NCBI GenBank assembly: GCA_022539475.1
Contig: VCMS01000258.1
Span: 29,507 to 93,506 of the forward strand
Direction: 5' to 3'
Length of the DNA: 64,000 bases
DNA from: Gracilaria domingensis
Lineage: Eukaryota > Rhodophyta > Florideophyceae > Gracilariales > Gracilariaceae
Within the stretch, counting starts at the first letter, position 1. Each line of letters begins with the position of its first letter. Made by a program: the position numbers and the translations under genes. Shown here piece after piece: positions 10,994 to 20,586 of the stretch. The notes under the pieces are model-generated. The model saw only the letters and a program-made list of their open reading frames with translations, was not told where the DNA came from and searched no databases.

Positions 10994-12957
10994 TGTAAAG
11001 GCGGATTCGTCAGTACCACAAATGACACGAAAGAGGCGGAACGGCGTACATCAAAGTGCACTGCTGGAACTAGGGTTTGCAGGGTTGGTTGCTTATTTAG
11101 CACAACCAGACAGCGCAGAGGCTCACCATCGCTCCCTCCGTCGTCTCGAAGCGACCCGAACAGGCCGCCGCACAGTGACCGCGGTGCTTCAGCTGCGCTC
11201 ATCGCCGACCGCGCAGCACTGTGTCATCTCTCTTTCCGCACGCCTCACACACAACCACCGCCTCGAAGATTGTTGCAATTGGTGCCGCCACTCGTTGCTC
11301 ACTTTCCGCCCATCGCCGCACCCCTGGACACCGTACTACAGCGCACCCGCCCCGCTGCCGTTACGCTATGATTTCGCTGCTTGGTGCTGTTCTGGAGCTT
11401 GCCCTTTCTGGCTTTGCTGCTACACTCGTATCAGACAGAGACTGTCATTATGACCGTGTGCAAAGTGCATGGTGATGCGGCTACCTATACACCGCATATG
11501 ATGCTGTGTCACCACGATCTACTAGTGAAGTGCTACGAATGCTGCCACTGCCGCGACACGTCCGCAACAACATCAATCTCGCGCGTGGTTCCACGCGACA
11601 CAATTGATCTCTCGTTAATTTCTATCATAGACGGCGCCGATGCGCGCAGGACAGCGCCGCTGAGAGACAGCGTGGCTATGACAAGATGATGTATTCAACC
11701 TAGTCTATCTCCATGGAGCCTGGCTGCTTCCACCTCAACGCATAATGTGTGACGCAACATGCTACTAGTATCAGCAATGACTCCGGCATGCATCCCGCAC
11801 CCAATAAGAAGGGCGAGTACAACTTCTTGGCTTAGGGTTTCGGCAACTAGAACATTCGTCTGCCATGAATACTTGGAATGGAACTTCGTGTCTAATATTC
11901 GTGTATCACACGACCGATGGTGACATGTCATATTGAATGTTGGAAGCTGCCGCAGCATGTGGCTGTCTATATAGACCCTCATCTTCTCACTCTCGCCGTC
12001 ATCTCATCTCAGTGAGACCACACGATCAAGACCAGATCATCAAGTCCAGACCACCTACATTATTCGTCCCCACACTCCCGTTCTTCGTGAAGCCCATCTT
12101 TTCCCCTTGGCATCCCCAACTTCCTTCAGCACAGTCAGTGCTTTCTCTGCCACCAACTTTCCTCCTTTGGTTCCCTTTCGTTCTCTTCGGGTGGCTTGGT
12201 CTCCCACCCCGACACCGTTGTATCGCACAGTGCTGCCCTACGATGGGCCCGTATTGCACTGCTGCGGCTATTGTTGTTTGCCCTCGCTACTCTTCAGTTG
12301 TTTGTTGATGATTGCTTTCTTGTTTGTTTATTCTGGTCATTTGCTTTGCTGATTTGCCTTTCTCTCTATCATCGTATTTGGTTTGCTTGAGTTGCTTTAC
12401 TTGTTCTTGGTCTCCGTCTATCTGGAAAATCCGTACTATCTACCAGGTTGTTCCTCCCGTTCTGAACATCACCGTCTCTTCAGTGTTTATGTAACAGTGC
12501 CCTAAGATTGGGCTTGTGTTCTGTCTTTCAGTTGGGTTGGCGCCGCGTATGTGACCGAGAGAGTGGTCGTACGTGTTGGTGCTAATCTAGTTGTCTGTCA
12601 AGTTGTTGGAGCTCATTGCTTAGGCCTCGAGTTGTAGGCGCTTTGAAGCTCTACTTATTGTATTGATTGTTGGTTTTTTCATCTAGAAGTGTTCAGTGCT
12701 GTTGGTACGCTGGTACTATTTGGTTTCTTTGTTCGTGCAGATGGGTCGTTTGGTTTATCGTTCGTTGTTGCTTGTTTGCCATTGTCATTGAATCTTGCAG
12801 GCATAGGCCTGTTGGTTGTCAGTTTGTTTTCTTTTACAAACCACTGAGCTACATTTATCGGTTTGTTTCGCCTTTCTAGGCTGGTACTCTCGACTCCTCC
12901 TTGGGTTTGTCACCACCCGCGTCATTCTGCGCATTCGGTACAAAAATGACGTTTACA
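10994..12957 (+). repeat. 3' LTR of the complete element
   Basis: 1964 bp, nearly identical to the 5' LTR. Only isolated indels were noticed (for example one T more near 12509 and one C fewer near 12894). Its TATA box is at 11968-11973. Confidence 0.95.
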
Positions 12958-12962
12958 TGATT
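12958..12962. other. Target-site duplication, right (TGATT)
   Basis: Exact copy of 6699-6703. Confidence 0.92.
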
Positions 12963-13041
12963 GTTGTGAATATTGAACTCATCCACTTCATGAACGAACG
13001 GGCGGCAGGAGCTAAAACGCTTTGTATATCGACAGTGGCGA

Positions 13042-13047
13042 TATAAG
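13042..13047 (+). promoter_or_regulatory. TATA box of the membrane-protein gene
   Basis: TATAAG, 69 bases before the ATG at 13116. It lies only ~85 bp downstream of the LTR element, so the retrotransposon sits directly upstream of the promoter. Confidence 0.5.
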
Positions 13048-13115
13048 AATGACGTCGCTCTCTTTATGGCTCTAGAGAGGACAGGAAAAGTGCGACAAAA
13101 AGACGTGAAATCCGC

Positions 13116-14621
13116 ATGACGATTGACACCAACATAGACGTGAGAATTTTCAACGTTCTCAAATATTTCATCCTAACCATTCTGATTGATGTAATTGTGC
13201 GAAAGAGTTTGGACAGTTTTGAACACTTTCGGCGACGGCTAAGCCTGCATCGAGGCCATTCGGTTGCTGTATCTGGAATTCGATTGGACCGGTATAATCT
13301 TCTCAAAACGCTAACAACTAGGCAGACTGCATTCGCATTGGTGCTGTTCGTAATCACAGTGACAGCATACGGAGTGGAAGTGGCGCTTGAATACGCGGTT
13401 GACTCGCAGGTTACTCGCTCTCCCATACAAGGAAACATCACACGCGTGGAATATCGGACCGGCATGTGCACGATGGACCAAATTGTTAACGAGAGTAATC
13501 ATCATATAGATATGGAAGCAATCGCTCATAAATGTGTCATGTTTGAGGATGAAATATATCGGTTTTACCGTCCTGTGTGGGTTAGGGACAGTGAAGGGAC
13601 CCTGGCTTTGCTTTGTGAAAATGTGGAGCAAAACATGTTGTATGAGGGTGAGGGCATTTATCACGTCAACTCTTCTAGAAGTGGCGCTAATATATATGAA
13701 CTTTATGAATCGCTGAACGAGAATTGGACCGAAACAATTATGAGAGGATGGTTCAATTTCGGAATGTGGGTGATTAATGTCAGTTCTAGCGATGTCTACA
13801 AGAGTCATCAACACTTCACTCCTGTTGGGACACATTTAAACTCGTATTTTCTGGCAAACGTAGGCGGGACGTCCTGGAAATGTGGGGGAACTGCAGCCGG
13901 GGATCCGATTCGCGGTACTGTTTTTGTTCAGGTAATTGGATGCGTGACCGGTCTTGATGAAGATAGCTCGCTGGCTGTTACATTTGGCACAGCGCTCGCT
14001 GAATATGAACTGCAAGGCGGCGCTTTCGAATCTGGGGTATGGAGCGTACAAGTGCCGCTTGAAATTCGAACACTTGTAAATCATTATTTCAAGGGGGTGG
14101 CATTGGAAAACACCCAATCGGAAGCCAACGCACTCGCGTACGCTGCATTCCTCGCTCGCATTCACGGAAGGGGTGAAATGAATCTGAACAAGTTTGCTAT
14201 TATGTATCGATACTGCGATATAATCCAAGTACCGGCAATAAACGGTACGTCATGGACAGAACAATATGAATTCGCGAGCTCCGAAATACGTGTAACAGCC
14301 ACCATTCGGGAGTGGGGAGTTGTGTTGGCTGCCTGCTGGGTGGTTGCAGTGTGGTTCGGAAGTGTTCTGGTTTCGTGGATCGCAGAACAAAGGGAAATGC
14401 CAAATAACCTGTTCGGCGAAGCACAGATTCTTCGCCGCTGGGCTGAAGAAAATGAAAGTGAGGAGGTGGCGGAGGCGGGCGGCAAGGATGCTTTTCTGTG
14501 GGTGGAACGAGGTGAGAAGAACGGACATATCACGGCAACTCTGAGGCGCAGGTCGGCACGACAGGATTCCGAAGAGCAGTCGGAGGGAGGCACCTCAACC
14601 GATGCGTCGAGCTGGACGTAG
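13116..14621 (+). CDS. Three-pass membrane protein, unknown family (paralogue of 54907-55950)
   Basis: 501 residues, ATG start, no intron needed. Predicted segments: hydrophobic residues ~11-28, a second at ~71-92 (TAFALVLFVITVTAYGVEVA), and a third near ~400-425 (REWGVVLAACWVVAVWFGSVLVSW). The large region between the last two has several N-glycosylation sequons and Cys residues, so it is probably outside the cytoplasm or luminal. The cytoplasmic tail is acidic, then basic (RRRSARQ). The layout and tail pattern (a Trp-containing helix, then ENGH- or NGHI-type text) match the protein at 54907, so the two are probably paralogues. No known domain was recognised. Confidence 0.75.
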   Translation: MTIDTNIDVRIFNVLKYFILTILIDVIVRKSLDSFEHFRRRLSLHRGHSVAVSGIRLDRYNLLKTLTTRQTAFALVLFVITVTAYGVEVALEYAVDSQVTRSPIQGNITRVEYRTGMCTMDQIVNESNHHIDMEAIAHKCVMFEDEIYRFYRPVWVRDSEGTLALLCENVEQNMLYEGEGIYHVNSSRSGANIYELYESLNENWTETIMRGWFNFGMWVINVSSSDVYKSHQHFTPVGTHLNSYFLANVGGTSWKCGGTAAGDPIRGTVFVQVIGCVTGLDEDSSLAVTFGTALAEYELQGGAFESGVWSVQVPLEIRTLVNHYFKGVALENTQSEANALAYAAFLARIHGRGEMNLNKFAIMYRYCDIIQVPAINGTSWTEQYEFASSEIRVTATIREWGVVLAACWVVAVWFGSVLVSWIAEQREMPNNLFGEAQILRRWAEENESEEVAEAGGKDAFLWVERGEKNGHITATLRRRSARQDSEEQSEGGTSTDASSWT

Positions 14622-14676
14622 TCCTCACGCTGCCCGTGCACGGCCATATGCTACGTGCGATGCGTGGAAAGCGTGT

Positions 14677-14725
14677 CACGCGTGCAACGCAACCACAAAT
14701 AATTTGTGGTTGCGTTGCACGCGTG
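14677..14725. repeat. Near-perfect palindrome at left end of DNA transposon
   Basis: 24-base arms (14677-14700 and 14702-14725) separated by a single A at 14701. The right arm overlaps the first bases of the transposon's terminal inverted repeat. Its sequence is unrelated to that of the right-hand palindrome, so it is not simply part of the TIR. Confidence 0.9.
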
Positions 14726-17189
14726 TAGCGATTCATTTTGAAAACTCCAAATGGCAAAAATTATCCGTTCGAAGATAGACACACCAATAGAAAGCCGACA
14801 GTCTCCGCTTTCTGCCGCACGAAGCAGATTTGAAAAAAACAATGTCAGTCCGGAGATATGAGCAGAACAGTACAAGAGAAGCACCAAGTGCTTGTTTTCG
14901 AAAACACACAAGAAGCCAAGATACACGCCAAAACATTTTTCTGAGGTGTAGTTTCTATCTCACACGCACTCAAACGATCCCACCAATCTCTTCTCATTAG
15001 CTCCAAATGGAACCTGTCGACCCATTCGACCCAGAGAGTGTGCAACGCCATGACCTGCTTGAAACGCAAACGCTGCTGCTCAGTACAGCGCTACTACAGA
15101 CAACAGAAAATGGAGCAGACGAAGAAAATCAACAGCATTCATTGAGTCCCTGTTCATCCTTCGATCAACAACAAAACCATCTTGCTCTCCGTGTCACTGG
15201 AGTACAAGAACAGAACGCTAAAAAGCACTTTGAACAAACAATGGCGAAATGCCATTGCACACCTCGTTGCGTATTTAACAACGCTTGAGAGACGTCGTTA
15301 GGATTTGCGGCATTGTCTGAACTAGAACGAATCAACAGTGTACGAAGCATTCTTTTGTCATTAACAGCATCAAACGAGCAGAGTAATTTTCTCAACCGAT
15401 GGGACACTCAATACGCTCATGCGCGAAAACGAAAACGACGCCTGTTTCCGGAGAAAGGACACACAACAACCATGTACGCAATGCGAGGAAAACTTGTATG
15501 CATGAATGCTTTCGCCGCGGTTGTTCAGTTGCATCCTCGGACTATCAACGACTATGCCCGTCAGGTTTCATCAGCGTCTTCCTTCGCATGGCGTACAAAC
15601 AACCGCACGAATAGCAGGAAAGGAAAACTAACAACGCAGACAAAACTGGCGATTTCCTTCTTAGACAGATACGGATACTTGAACGCAATGAGCTGTCCAA
15701 CAGGACGAGGCAGTGAAAGTGAACTTCCAGTACGGTGGCTACCGAGCGATACGAGAAGAGAGACTGTTTATGAATCCTACAAAGATTCTTGGAATGCCCT
15801 CATTGAGGGTTTCGTCGTTCAGGCAGCAGTACAGAAACCTAGCGCGCCGTTGTCTCGTGTGGCATTTTGCGCGATATGGCGCTCTCATTGCCCTACTTTG
15901 AAGATTTTAAGGCGTGGGAGTGATTTTTGTGACACATGCACACAACTCTTAAACAGTGCATCCATTCTAACAGACATCAATGCCAAGCAAGCTGTTTTGA
16001 ATGCACGACAGCAGCACAGGGAAGAGGCCAAAATCGAATACGAGCACTATTGCACTTTACAGAGTACGTCGAAAACGAATCCTCGCTCCGCACCTTTGCA
16101 TTTGATATTTAATTTTGCTGAGAAGGTGCTTCTCCCCCACTTACTACGGCAGCCTGGGCAGCTTCACTTCGTAACAGGATTGAAGTTTGACATTAATGGT
16201 GTTTATAGCAGCAATATGAACAAGTGTTTTATCTTCGGACTACCTGAAGGCCATTGGCCAAACAACAAAACAGCGAACGAAGTTGCCTCGATGCTGCACT
16301 TTGTGCTCGAACAGCACAAAAGCCCGCCGCACAATTTTGGACAGCGACATGCATGTTTTACCGCCGATAATTGTTCTGGTCAGAACAAAAATAGGTTTAT
16401 GATATGGTACTTTGCGTGGCGGGTAGTAATGGAGTACGAGGATTGTATTGAGTTGTTTTTTTTGGTTGCCGGCTACACCAAGAATAGATGTGACGGGGCA
16501 TTTGGTTTAATCAAGCGCTGTCTGACACAAAGGGACGCTGTTGTACCTGCGGACATGATGAAAGTTATTCACGAAAGTTCGAACACAAACGTTGTTGTTC
16601 CTTCATGTACTGTTCGATGGTTGCTTTGGAAAGACTTTTTGTCTTCTTGTTTTACAATTCCATCGTCTCTACGGATTTCAAAGTATCATGTGTTTTCATT
16701 TGATAAGCAGGAGCATGGAAAATTGAAGTGCAAACGGTTTACTACTGATAGTTCGTGGCAGGAGTTTAATCTTTTCAAGAAAAATGTAGACGTTTCTGTT
16801 GTTCGACGGAAAACTACGGAATTGTGCGCTGGGAACAAGTTTAGGGCAACGATTACTGCATTGGAGAATGTGTCGTCTCCTCAGGAAGGTACTCGTAGAC
16901 AATATCTGGTGAAGAATGTCTTACAACGCTACTATAGCGGCAACACCAGCATCGCTGAGAACTACTTTGGTGACGGTGTTGACTGGAATAAAGATAGCTA
17001 AACACGATTGATGCATATTTCACGCGTTACAGCTCCGATTTCTATAGCCTTGGTCTTGTTCTGACGCTCTTGGAGAGCTCTACAAATTTGGTTTTTGCGT
17101 CCGAAAACGTTTCCTGAATCATTTTGACGATATCTCGGTGGCAGGCCAGTTGCCATTTGGAGTTTTCAAAATGAATCGCCACACCCGTG
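14718..17189 (+). mobile_element. DNA transposon with DUF7869-like transposase
   Basis: Terminal inverted repeats of ~39 bp at 14718-14756 and 17151-17189 (sharing GATTCATTTTGAAAACTCCA) differ at two positions. They enclose one long ORF encoding a DUF7869-like protein. Each end abuts or overlaps a long palindrome. I could not find a target-site duplication outside the TIRs or outside the palindromes. Confidence 0.75.
15007..17001 (+). pseudogene. DUF7869-like transposase with one in-frame TGA
   Basis: Two adjacent ORFs (ATG at 15007 to TGA 15286-15288; then open to 17001) are in the same frame, and the join is typical of this family: a CxCxxRC zinc-like motif, then a helical SELERINSVRSILLSL segment. 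The C-terminal half shows the hallmark blocks: a D in LKFDINGV, then ADNCSGQNKNRF, then GYTKNRCDGAFGLIKR, which would supply the acidic catalytic residues. Total 664 codons. The only lesion seen is the TGA, explicable by a C-to-T change of CGA; readthrough or a sequencing error are alternatives. Function: presumed cut-and-paste transposase of the surrounding element. Confidence 0.75.
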
Positions 17190-17191
17190 TC

Positions 17192-17248
17192 ACGGGCGCT
17201 GCTGTCATGACTTGACATTTAATGTCAAGTCATGACAGCAGCGCCCGT
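17192..17248. repeat. Perfect 57-bp palindrome at right end of DNA transposon
   Basis: 28-base arms (17192-17219 and 17221-17248) with a single central T at 17220. The right arm runs into the GC-rich leader of the alpha/beta-hydrolase gene. Like the left palindrome, it has exactly one unpaired central base. Confidence 0.93.
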
Positions 17249-17576
17249 CAGCGCGGCGGCGCGCGCCGTTTGTCAATTTTCAAACGTTTAAAGAGCAGCG
17301 GCCACGCGCGCCACGTGTGCGCGCGCGCGTATCTCACCGTTGCATCGTTCACCAATGGCGCGGCGGCGAGCGCGCGCGCTGCAATGCGAGTCGCGCACTC
17401 ATTCCGCCTCCGTCGCGCGCGCGCGCGCATCGCGCATCGCGCCGCGCCGCGCGCGCGCGCTTCCACTCGCGCCCCAACGCGGCGCACTGACAAGCGGAGA
17501 GAGGCGCCAACCCCTCTCCCCGCCGCCGCCGCCGCCGAGCGCCGCCGCCGCCGCTGCGAAAACGACGGCCGCCGCC

Positions 17577-18722
17577 ATGGGTCTGCTGGCGCTCGCGGTG
17601 CGACTGCTGCGCATCGCCGGCGAGGCGCTGTTCTTCTTCGAGCTCAACCGGCTGTGCGGCCGGCTCGTCGCCGGCTCCACCGCGCACCGCGCGCGCTCCA
17701 TCCGCGCCGCCGAGCGGCTGCTGCTGCAGCACGTGCGCGGGCCGACGCGCACGCGGCGCGTGGCGCTGCCCGGCGGCGCGCAGATGCACACCATCGTGGC
17801 GGGCGCGGCCGCGCTCGACGCGCGCAACCCGGGGCGGCGGCCGCTGGTGCTGCTGCACGGGCACAGCATGGCGGCCGCGTCGTTCTTCCGCAACGTGGAC
17901 CACCTGCTGCAGATGGGCTTCTCGTCCGTGTTCATGCCGGACCTGCCCGGCTGGGGCTCGTCCAGCCGGCCGCGCTTTGACGGCGAGCACGTCGCGCACG
18001 CGCTCGACTTCTTCCTCGAGCCGCTGCAGCAGTGGGTGCGGCGCCTCGCGCTCGGGCCGTTCACGCTGCTCGGCCACTCGCTGGGCGCGTACCTGGCGTA
18101 CGAGTACGCGCTGCTGTGCCCCGCGCAGGTGTCGGCGCTGGTGCTGACGTCGCCCGCGGCGATTGCGCGGCGCACGCCCGTGTCGCGCGCGCTGTGGTTC
18201 GCGTTCACGCCGCAGCGCTTCCTGACGCACGGCGGGCTGCTCGCGCAGCTGCTGTTCCTCTGCAAGTACCCCGCGGCGCGCGCGTACAACCTGGGCGGCT
18301 TCCGGCGCTTCACGCTGTGCTGCAACTCGACGCGCCACCGCAGCGGCGACGCGGCGGCGGCGGCGATGCTGCGCATCTCGCGGCGCGGCTGGTTCGGCTG
18401 CAAGTCGGAGTGCGTGCGGCCGCTGCTGGAGAACGTGCGGCGGCTGCGGTGCGCGGTGCACGTGGTGGCGGGCGATGGCGACTGCCTGGTGCGCGTGGCG
18501 CATGTGCGCGCGCTGTACCGGCAGCTGCGCGCGGCGGGCAATGTGGCGACGCTGGAGGTGATCGGCGGCGCGGATCACTCGCCGCATATATGCGCGCCGG
18601 AGCAGTTTGCAAAGGCGCTGGTGCGAGCCTTTTCGCGCTCGGGTTCGTACGAGTTTGGCTCGCATGAGCTTGGCTCGTATGATCGGCGCGGCGAGCGGTC
18701 GGCGGTGCGCGTGGCGCCTTAG
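17577..18722 (+). CDS. Alpha/beta-hydrolase (ABHD4/ABHD5-like)
   Basis: 381 residues. ATG 17577 was chosen because it sits in a textbook GCCGCCATGG context; an in-frame ATG at 17355 would add a low-complexity Arg/Ala/Pro stretch. The N-terminus has a hydrophobic anchor. The oxyanion-hole block LVLLHGHSMAAASFFRN, the PDLPGWGSSSRP strand, the nucleophile elbow GHSLGAYLAYEYA (Ser present, unlike catalytically dead CGI-58 forms), an Asp in VVAGDGDCLV and a His in GGADHSPH complete a plausible catalytic triad. Probably a lipid or lysophospholipid hydrolase or acyltransferase of the ABHD4/5 type. The gene is extremely GC-rich compared with its surroundings. It has no intron, and a polyadenylation signal follows at 18793. 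Confidence 0.85.
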   Translation: MGLLALAVRLLRIAGEALFFFELNRLCGRLVAGSTAHRARSIRAAERLLLQHVRGPTRTRRVALPGGAQMHTIVAGAAALDARNPGRRPLVLLHGHSMAAASFFRNVDHLLQMGFSSVFMPDLPGWGSSSRPRFDGEHVAHALDFFLEPLQQWVRRLALGPFTLLGHSLGAYLAYEYALLCPAQVSALVLTSPAAIARRTPVSRALWFAFTPQRFLTHGGLLAQLLFLCKYPAARAYNLGGFRRFTLCCNSTRHRSGDAAAAAMLRISRRGWFGCKSECVRPLLENVRRLRCAVHVVAGDGDCLVRVAHVRALYRQLRAAGNVATLEVIGGADHSPHICAPEQFAKALVRAFSRSGSYEFGSHELGSYDRRGERSAVRVAP

Positions 18723-18792
18723 ACGAGGCCTCGTCGTCTGCACGTTACTGGCGGTTTGTGTACATATCATCAACATGGGCGGGCGCGCAGCT

Positions 18793-18798
18793 AATAAA
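18793..18798 (+). terminator. Polyadenylation signal AATAAA
   Basis: Canonical AATAAA 71 bases after the stop codon of the alpha/beta-hydrolase gene. Confidence 0.55.
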
Positions 18799-19527
18799 AC
18801 AGCCATTCAGTAAGGCTAACAGTGGTCCATTGTGCGATACAATTTGTATCGTTATCGATCGATGCATCTACCTTTGGTACTCCGTAGATTCTACCGGCGC
18901 GCGCGCCGTGCCGATCTTTTTACGAGTACACACGTACGTGTACGTGTAGTTCGGGCCTCGTGGAAGGAGCACACGCGCTTCGCGCGGCCGCTCCATGAAC
19001 GCGCCACGGCGCCAACTATGACAGCGAATGATTTGTCCGCCACGCAGCACACATGTCCATCACCCGCTCGGGATCACGTCGACGGCTCGCTTCTTGCGCA
19101 TTGCGCACGGAACAACCCGCGGGAGGCGGCGGGCAAAGTGCACCTGCATCGCCCATGGTGCGCGCCGGCGCTCACGTGGTGGCCGCACGCGCCTTTTGGA
19201 ACGCGAACGCTCAAGCTGACGCACCACGCGGAGGATGGCTCTCAAGTCGCGCTGCGCGCGTGCGAAGGACGTGTGAGCGATGCCAACTGTGCTGAGCTGC
19301 TTTTCGCGACGCAGCTTGTTCTCGGGCACAATTGTGCGTTGAGACAAACAACGCGTATCGAGCGGAAGCGCCGGCGGAGACCCGGAGCACTCTAGATATG
19401 TAATGCGCGCTCAATGGCTTTACGCATGGAGGAGACGGAGACAAGACGACTGCGTGCCGCTCGTAGAACAAAGGAGCCCAACTGATCTATCGCATAGCTA
19501 TCACACGTGATCAAACACCTCGCTCGT
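18799..19527. other. Intergenic, still GC-rich at left
   Basis: Open frames here lack ATG starts or plausible composition and look like by-products of high GC. GC falls sharply after about 19,400. Confidence 0.5.
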
Positions 19528-20586
19528 TCATGGAGATACCAAGTCATCCAGGCATTTCTCCACATGCAGAGCATGCTTCATAATCAGTTTCTCAAACTCT
19601 TTGTCGCTTGAAGTTGTACGAACAGCCTTTTGCCCCCGTTCTTCCGGCTCCGTCGCACGCCTCCCCTTCCGAACTGCTTGACGCTCGTCCTCTGCATCGA
19701 CGTCGGTGGGCTTTGCGCCGTCCAACACGTTCCCCAACAACGTCCTGGACGTCTTGCGCAGCATGTTGCGGAGCGAGTTTTTCCAGGACGGAGCGTCATC
19801 GCCACCACTTCTGCCGCGAGAAAGCAACTTCCTCAGTGACCCTTTCTTTGACAAGTTTCTTTCCTTGTCACCGCCCGTTTTGTTCGTCCCGTGTGCGGCT
19901 GGCGAAGCGTCGTTGTCGACGTTCTCGCTCCTCAACGTTCCACTACCAACGGTACTGCGTGGTCGTTGTGCATCGGTGCCACAGCGTTTAACCCCTCTAT
20001 CTGTTTTTTTCTTCGAAGCGTGCGATTTATCTGTGCTTACGACGGACCGCGGTGATCCAGGTGAAGCATCTATCTCTCTGTCGCCGATGGAATTGGTCAT
20101 ATCCTGAATCCAAACATTGGAATCAAGTACGTTCACGGGAGACAACTCCCCTTTGGCTTTCTTGGGTTGTTTCTTTTCACCACTCTTTGGAATGGAGCAA
20201 CTTTCCATGGCATTCTCGCTGTTGCTGACCCCATCTTGACCCGGCACCATCGAACATGTTCTGGAAGCACTACCCATAGTGTAATGGGCATCGCTGGAGA
20301 GCGAAGGTGAAGAGTTCAATTCCCACGCAGACTCTCCTGAGGTGGCGATCGAAGCGTTGTTACGAAAGAGAAATTGTGACGGAAAATTGTTGCTCGAGCC
20401 CTCCATGGCAACCCGCTGAAACTTGCCGTTGTTGTTGTACACAATAACTTGAAAGGTTCGAGGTCTGTCAGGGTCAAGAAATGGGTTGAACTGAAGCTGG
20501 CATCTTCTGGCTGGAGAGGGTAAAGCTGAAGCGCCGACTGTTGTAACTAAGTCGACTCTTTCTTGCACCCCTTCGAAGAGAGTCAT
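19528..20586 (-). CDS. Hypothetical basic, Ser-rich protein
   Basis: 352 residues from a true ATG (20586). No domain recognised. The N-terminal ~70 residues (NPFLDPDRPRTFQVIVYNNN) could form a small beta-rich fold. The middle is Ser/Lys-rich and low in complexity, with nuclear-type basic patches (KKQPKKAKGE, SKKKTDRGVKR). Residues ~240-290 repeat a basic amphipathic pattern (KKGSLRKLLSRGR, then KNSLRNMLRKTSRTLLG). The C-terminal ~30 residues look helical. It is probably a real gene because of its length and ATG, but nothing indicates function; a nuclear or cytoplasmic location is inferred from the absence of a signal peptide. Confidence 0.6.
   Translation of the reverse strand: MTLFEGVQERVDLVTTVGASALPSPARRCQLQFNPFLDPDRPRTFQVIVYNNNGKFQRVAMEGSSNNFPSQFLFRNNASIATSGESAWELNSSPSLSSDAHYTMGSASRTCSMVPGQDGVSNSENAMESCSIPKSGEKKQPKKAKGELSPVNVLDSNVWIQDMTNSIGDREIDASPGSPRSVVSTDKSHASKKKTDRGVKRCGTDAQRPRSTVGSGTLRSENVDNDASPAAHGTNKTGGDKERNLSKKGSLRKLLSRGRSGGDDAPSWKNSLRNMLRKTSRTLLGNVLDGAKPTDVDAEDERQAVRKGRRATEPEERGQKAVRTTSSDKEFEKLIMKHALHVEKCLDDLVSP

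Larger units (their letters stand above)
6704..12957 (+). mobile_element. Complete Gag-only LTR retrotransposon (TR-GAG type)
   Basis: 6254-bp element: LTR 6704-8667, internal region 8668-10993, LTR 10994-12957, flanked by TGATT on both sides. A primer-binding site starts at 8668 and a purine/G-rich tract precedes 10994. The 2.3-kb internal region holds one long ORF that is Gag-like at its N-terminus. No protease, reverse transcriptase, RNase H or integrase motif is present, so the element must be mobilised in trans. The two LTRs differ by a few bases only, so insertion is recent. The class is known as terminal-repeat retrotransposons with Gag (TR-GAG). Confidence 0.93.

Noticed and set aside
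17222-18806. Long open frames on both strands over the alpha/beta-hydrolase gene (up to 485 codons)
   Set aside because: Arg/Ala/Pro-rich shadows caused by very high GC; only one frame shows hydrolase motifs.
18832-19395. 187-codon ORF downstream of the hydrolase
   Set aside because: No ATG at the start, Arg/His-rich composition, no domain; high GC makes long frames likely by chance.
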